Below are positions 60,738 to 64,000 of a stretch of 64,000 nucleotides of DNA, piece by piece. The stretch covers positions 248,001 to 312,000 of the forward strand of contig NZ_AMDP01000019.1 of assembly GCF_028128615.1 (NCBI RefSeq), read 5' to 3'. Position 1 is the first letter of the stretch. Every line of letters starts with the position of its first letter. A program made the translations under genes and the position numbers. The stretch is from Enterococcus sp. 5H. Lineage in GTDB: Bacteria; Bacillota; Bacilli; Lactobacillales; Enterococcaceae. A model generated the notes under the pieces. The model was not told where the DNA came from, searched no databases, and saw nothing but the letters and a program-made list of their open reading frames with translations.

Positions 60738-61316
60738 ATGAAAAAAACATTATATCTGATGAGACATGGGGAAACTCTTTTTAACCAACAAAAGAAAATT
60801 CAAGGCTGGTGTGATTCACCCCTTACTGAAAAAGGTATTAAACAGGCACAGATTGCCGGACAGTATTTTGATGAACAGCAGATCACAATTGAGAGCGCTT
60901 ATGCGTCTACTTCTGAACGTGCTTGTGATACATTAGAATATGTGACAGATCTACCTTATCGGAGATTGAAAGGGCTAAAAGAATGGAATTTCGGGCGTTT
61001 TGAAGCAGAGAGTGAAGCGTTAAATCCCAGTTTACCTTATGGTGATTTTTTTGTTCCCTACGGTGGAGAAGCTGAAATGCAATTTAGACAAAGAGTGTCA
61101 GAGACGATTTTAGAAATGATGAGAGCAGAAAAAAATCAAACCATTTTAGCTGTATCTCATGGTGCTTCTTGTCGTCAATTTATGCGGAGCTGGGCTCATA
61201 CCAGTGATGTAGACCAAGTAGGTGGCTTAAAAAATTGCAGCATTCTGAAATTTGATTTTGAAGCGGATACGTTTATCTTACAAGAGATCATTAATCATGA
61301 TTATTCAACCCTTTAA
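60738..61316 (+). CDS. Histidine phosphatase family protein (phosphoglycerate mutase-like)
   Basis: Predicted phosphatase of the PGM branch. Catalytic His10 in LMRHGETLFN, Arg in TSERACDT, Glu in LKEWNFGRFE and second His in AVSHGASCRQF. 192 residues, shorter than true 2,3-bisphosphoglycerate-dependent mutases, so a small-molecule phosphatase is more likely. AAAGGGCGG precedes the ATG. It is cotranscribed with the merR gene 27 bases downstream from a MerR-type promoter. Confidence 0.9.
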   Translation: MKKTLYLMRHGETLFNQQKKIQGWCDSPLTEKGIKQAQIAGQYFDEQQITIESAYASTSERACDTLEYVTDLPYRRLKGLKEWNFGRFEAESEALNPSLPYGDFFVPYGGEAEMQFRQRVSETILEMMRAEKNQTILAVSHGASCRQFMRSWAHTSDVDQVGGLKNCSILKFDFEADTFILQEIINHDYSTL

Positions 61317-61343
61317 ACGAATAATAAGTTAGGAGGAAAAAAA

Positions 61344-61775
61344 TTGAACAGCAAACAAGTCGCAGAAATGTTTGACCTAACTACAGATACCATCCGTTAT
61401 TATGAACGAGTGGGTGTAATTCCAGCAATTAAACGTGATAAAAATGGCTACCGAGTGTATACAAAAAGAGATCTTAACTGGATTTTTCTAGCTAAAAGCT
61501 TACGGCGTGCAGGTGTTTCAATCGAATCCTTGATTGAATTTGCGACTTTAGCTCAACTTGATGGTGATGTAGAAGAAGCGCAAAAACAAATTTTAAAAGA
61601 TCAGCTGCAAGAAATTGAGAAAAAACTTCAGGAAATGACTAAAACCAAAGAATTACTTCAATATAAAATTGAAACCTATGACGATCATATCGCTAAGTTT
61701 AAAACAGGAGAAATTACAGACGATACGGTGGAAGAACTTTGGCAGATGAATTATTTTCAAGAAAAAAATAAGTAA
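61344..61775 (+). CDS. MerR family transcription regulator (AdhR/NmlR-like)
   Basis: Regulator with N-terminal MerR HTH (MNSKQVAEMFDLTTDTIRYY, ERVGVIPAIKRDKNGYRVYT, residues 1-40) and coiled-coil C-terminus (LQEIEKKLQEMTKTKELLQYKIE). 143 residues. No Cys-rich metal loop is present, which fits the aldehyde/electrophile-sensing AdhR/NmlR branch. Start TTG 61344 behind AGGAGGAA. Promoters with 19-base spacers before its own operon and before the aldo-keto reductase are likely targets. Confidence 0.9.
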   Translation: MNSKQVAEMFDLTTDTIRYYERVGVIPAIKRDKNGYRVYTKRDLNWIFLAKSLRRAGVSIESLIEFATLAQLDGDVEEAQKQILKDQLQEIEKKLQEMTKTKELLQYKIETYDDHIAKFKTGEITDDTVEELWQMNYFQEKNK

Positions 61776-61781
61776 AAAGAC

Positions 61782-61812
61782 TTGCTATGGAGCTCACTTC
61801 AAGGTTTATTAT
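61782..61812 (+). promoter_or_regulatory. MerR-type promoter of the aldo-keto reductase gene
   Basis: TTGCTA (61782-61787), 19-base spacer with GGAGCTCACTTC, TATTAT (61807-61812). It shares CACTTCA and the spacer length with the promoter at 60663. Confidence 0.72.
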
Positions 61813-61823
61813 AAAATTGTTCA

Positions 61824-61869
61824 TATGAAAACAATTAACTGGAGGGACTATTTATGAAAACAATTAACT
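61824..61869 (+). repeat. 17-base direct repeat duplicating the start of the aldo-keto reductase gene
   Basis: TATGAAAACAATTAACT occurs at 61824-61840 and again at 61853-61869, where it holds the true start codon. The offset is 29 bases, out of frame. The upstream copy opens a 10-codon frame (MKTINWRDYL) ending in TGA that overlaps the true ATG. Confidence 0.85.
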
Positions 61870-62705
61870 TGAATAATGGCGTAGCAGTACCGATTTTAGG
61901 CTTTGGTACCTATCAAATCACTGATCCAAAAGAAGCAGAACAAGCAGTATTTGATGCTATTGAAGCAGGGTACCGTCATATTGATACTGCTCAGTCTTAC
62001 TTGAATGAAGAAGCCGTAGGAAGAGGTATTGCGCGTTCAGGTATTGCCCGCGATGAATTGTTTATTACAACCAAAATCTGGGTGGAAAATGTTTCTTATG
62101 AAGGCGTGAAAACTTCTTTTCAACGTTCGCTTGAGCGTTTAGATTTAGAGTATATTGATTTACTTTTACTGCATCAACCTTACAATGATGTTTACGGAGC
62201 ATGGCGTGCGATAGAAGAACTACAAGCAGAAGGAAAAATCCGTGCAATCGGGGTCTCAAATTTTGCAGTGGATCGTGCAATTGATTTGGCAGAATTTAAC
62301 AAAATAATACCGCAAATCAACCAAATTGAAATCAGCCCATTCAATCAGCAAACTAAAAATATCGAAGCTTTAAAAGCGGAAGGGATTATTCCAGAAGCCT
62401 GGGCGCCATTTGCTGAAGGGAAAAAAGACATTTTTAATAATGAAACTCTAACAAGCATAGCCAAAAAATACCATAAATCAGTTGCTCAAGTCATTATTCG
62501 CTGGTTAGTTGAGCAAGAAATTGTGGTTTTATCTAAGACGGTGAAAAAAGATCGGATGTTGGAAAATTTGGCAGTATTTGATTTTAGTTTAACAGACTCG
62601 GATAAACAGGCTATTGCAGAATTAAATGAAGGAGAAAGTCAATTTTTCTCTCATGCGGACCCGGAAATGATTAAGTGGATGGCTAGTAGAAAATTGAATG
62701 TGTAA
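61854..62705 (+). CDS. Aldo/keto reductase
   Basis: NADPH-dependent carbonyl reductase of the AKR5-like group (2,5-diketo-gluconate reductase/prostaglandin synthase relatives). Catalytic tetrad Asp44, Tyr49 (HIDTAQSYLNE), Lys74 (TTKIW) and His107 (LLLLHQPYNDVYG). Cofactor end at VVLSKTVKKDRMLENL. 283 residues. GGAGGG precedes ATG 61854. Placed behind a MerR-type promoter next to an AdhR-like regulator, it likely detoxifies aldehydes. Confidence 0.93.
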   Translation: MKTINLNNGVAVPILGFGTYQITDPKEAEQAVFDAIEAGYRHIDTAQSYLNEEAVGRGIARSGIARDELFITTKIWVENVSYEGVKTSFQRSLERLDLEYIDLLLLHQPYNDVYGAWRAIEELQAEGKIRAIGVSNFAVDRAIDLAEFNKIIPQINQIEISPFNQQTKNIEALKAEGIIPEAWAPFAEGKKDIFNNETLTSIAKKYHKSVAQVIIRWLVEQEIVVLSKTVKKDRMLENLAVFDFSLTDSDKQAIAELNEGESQFFSHADPEMIKWMASRKLNV

Positions 62706-62725
62706 AACTTCTGTGGACAAAAAAT

Positions 62726-62776
62726 AAAATAAAGTTCTTAATCTTTGAGTAAAATCATGGTTGAGAACTTATTTTA
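62726..62776 (+). terminator. Terminator after the aldo-keto reductase gene
   Basis: AAATAAAGTTCTTAATC pairs with GGTTGAGAACTTATTTT across a 15-base loop. Confidence 0.7.
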
Positions 62777-62923
62777 GTGCATTATGTATGATCTGGAATG
62801 AAAAGTTTCAGGAAACTTTAATTTTATGCCTTTCATAACCATATTTGGTGCATAATTCTCTTTTTTTTGATAGACTTTTTATAATCTTTACATAGAAATA
62901 TGAAAAAAATAGGAGGGATTTTT

Positions 62924-64000
62924 GTGAAGTGGTATAAAATGAAAACAGATGAGCTAATAAATTCTTTACATGGAAATTTACACGGTTTAACAAGTGAAGA
63001 GAGGCACAACAGACATATTCAAGATGGCAGCAACGCGCTTTCAAAGGAAGAAGAGGTAAGTAATCTAAAAAAGTTCTTTAGTCACTTTCACGATTTACTT
63101 ATTTATGTGCTGATTGCATCAGCCGTGTTAAAAGGAATCAGTGGTGACTATATTGATATGGTTATTATTTTGCTGGTGGTAGTTATTAACTCGATTATTG
63201 GTTACGTCCAAGAAGCCAAAGCTTCAGACTCGTTAAACAGTTTGAATTCAATGATGAGTTCAGAAGCGATTGTGCTCATTGATGATGAGAAAGAAACTGT
63301 TCAAGCGGAAACATTAGTGCGAGGAGATATCGTTTATTTAAATCCGGGTGATATTATACCAGCCGATTTACGTGTTATTGAAGCATATAATTTAGTTGTA
63401 GAAGAAGCAATTTTAACGGGTGAATCGACTCCAGTTGAGAAAAACAGTCAGCCGATTGATGAAGATGTCGAGCTGGGTGATAGAGTAAATATGGTTTTTT
63501 CAGGTACACTAGTCAATAGTGGTTCAGGTAAAGGAATCGTTGTGGATATTGGTGATAATACAGAAATCGGGAAAATCAGTCAGCACTTGAAAAATGTTGG
63601 CGACAATGAAACACCGCTAATTAAAAAGATGAAGCTACTGAATAAACAAATTTTCTTCATTTTAGCGGGATTAATTGTTTTTCTTGTTGTGTTTAGCGTG
63701 ATGTTTAGAGAACTTACAGGTGAAGAATTACTTTCTTCAATGATTGCTTTAGCAGTATCGGCTGTACCGGAAGGTTTGCCGGCAGTTCTGTCGATCATTC
63801 TTTCTGTAGGTGTAACGAGAATGGCGAAACAAAAAGCGATTATCAAGAAAATGCCTGCAGTGGAAACATTAGGAAGCATGGCCGTTATTTGTTCAGATAA
63901 GACAGGAACGCTAACTAAAAACGAAATGGAAGTTGTTGCTGTTATTACAGCCCAAGAAGTCATTGATGTAGAAGAAAACAGTGGAAATACCGACTATCTA
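62924..64000 (+). CDS. P-type cation-transporting ATPase, 5' part (continues beyond window)
   Basis: Ion pump of the P2A (calcium-type) group. The frame is open from GTG 62924 (behind AGGAGGG) to the window end: 359 codons. N-terminal cation-ATPase domain (LHGNLHGLTSEERHNRH), helices M1/M2 (FHDLLIYVLIASAVLKG, MVIILLVVVINSIIGYVQEAKA), actuator domain with TGES at 165-168, M3, M4 motif AVPEGLPA, and phosphorylated Asp325 in ICSDKTGTLTKNEM. The PEGLP motif suits Ca2+ (or Na+/Mn2+) pumps rather than heavy-metal ones. The nucleotide and C-terminal membrane domains lie outside. Confidence 0.93.
   Translation, partial: MKWYKMKTDELINSLHGNLHGLTSEERHNRHIQDGSNALSKEEEVSNLKKFFSHFHDLLIYVLIASAVLKGISGDYIDMVIILLVVVINSIIGYVQEAKASDSLNSLNSMMSSEAIVLIDDEKETVQAETLVRGDIVYLNPGDIIPADLRVIEAYNLVVEEAILTGESTPVEKNSQPIDEDVELGDRVNMVFSGTLVNSGSGKGIVVDIGDNTEIGKISQHLKNVGDNETPLIKKMKLLNKQIFFILAGLIVFLVVFSVMFRELTGEELLSSMIALAVSAVPEGLPAVLSIILSVGVTRMAKQKAIIKKMPAVETLGSMAVICSDKTGTLTKNEMEVVAVITAQEVIDVEENSGNTDYL

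Noticed and set aside
63580-63963. A 127-codon minus-strand frame near the window end
   Set aside because: It is antisense to the P-type ATPase, whose motifs TGES, PEGLP and DKTGT are on the plus strand.

Overview
This 64 kb window reads as a chromosome segment of a low-GC Gram-positive coccus of the order Lactobacillales, most likely Enterococcaceae (Enterococcus or a close relative such as Vagococcus). The reasons are a fused glutathione synthetase (GshAB/GshF), two SagA/PcsB-like secreted hydrolases, an Fst-type toxin locus, T-box leaders, and a gene order (rnc-smc-HAD-ftsY ... gshAB ... iron ABC ... oppA-like/pepT ... lepB ... rpsD ... def-rpsO-pnp-mreCD-sagA-like) that matches, from memory, the corresponding Enterococcus faecalis region. 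The genus is inferred, not proven. Most of the window is core housekeeping sequence. I see no prophage, transposase or CRISPR array.

Layout. 1-6.3 kb: 3' part of rnc, then smc, a Cof-type HAD phosphatase and ftsY. 6.3-6.6 kb: a type I toxin-antitoxin locus (28-aa Fst-like peptide plus convergent antisense RNA). 6.6-11.7 kb: YitT-like membrane protein, isochorismatase-fold hydrolase, gshAB, and two small minus-strand genes (one YueI-like). 11.7-15.6 kb: Fur-box-preceded siderophore ABC operon. 15.6-17.9 kb: a methionine-type T-box leader ahead of a peptide-binding lipoprotein. 17.9-19.2 kb: pepT. 19.2-26.4 kb: a tryptophan T-box leader with two antiterminator/terminator modules, a 137-bp tandem repeat, and the seven-gene operon trpEGDCFBA. 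26.4-32.6 kb: GNAT, DUF1054, lepB, an ABC exporter pair behind a palindromic operator, rpsD with a folded leader, and a TPM-domain membrane protein. 32.9-41.9 kb: FNT channel, AlkD-like protein, HAD phosphatase, def, rpsO, pnp, mreCD and a CHAP protein. 42-46.8 kb: NlpC/P60 protein, pepF, VanZ-like, YxeA-like and an unknown 69-aa gene. 46.9-50.7 kb: a malXY-like PTS/aminotransferase pair with an RpiR regulator. 50.8-59.7 kb: yebC, DUF1801, LacI regulator, small unknown genes, lacD, ald, M42 peptidase, a second peptide-binding lipoprotein and a DUF1456 protein. 59.7-64 kb: WYL regulator, histidine phosphatase plus MerR regulator, aldo-keto reductase, and the 5' part of a P-type cation ATPase running off the end.

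The genes form several small systems. The siderophore transporter is under a Fur-like site. The trp operon is governed by a UGG-specifier T-box. An orphan peptide-binding lipoprotein is under an AUG-specifier T-box. The two peptidoglycan-hydrolase-like genes share one promoter architecture with a WalR-like half-site. MerR-type 19-bp-spacer promoters precede both the phosphatase-merR pair and the aldo-keto reductase. The least ordinary parts are the Fst-like locus, the double-module trp leader, the 137-bp structured repeat found downstream of both T-box leaders, and the alternative pairing possible between the rpsO terminator and the pnp leader.
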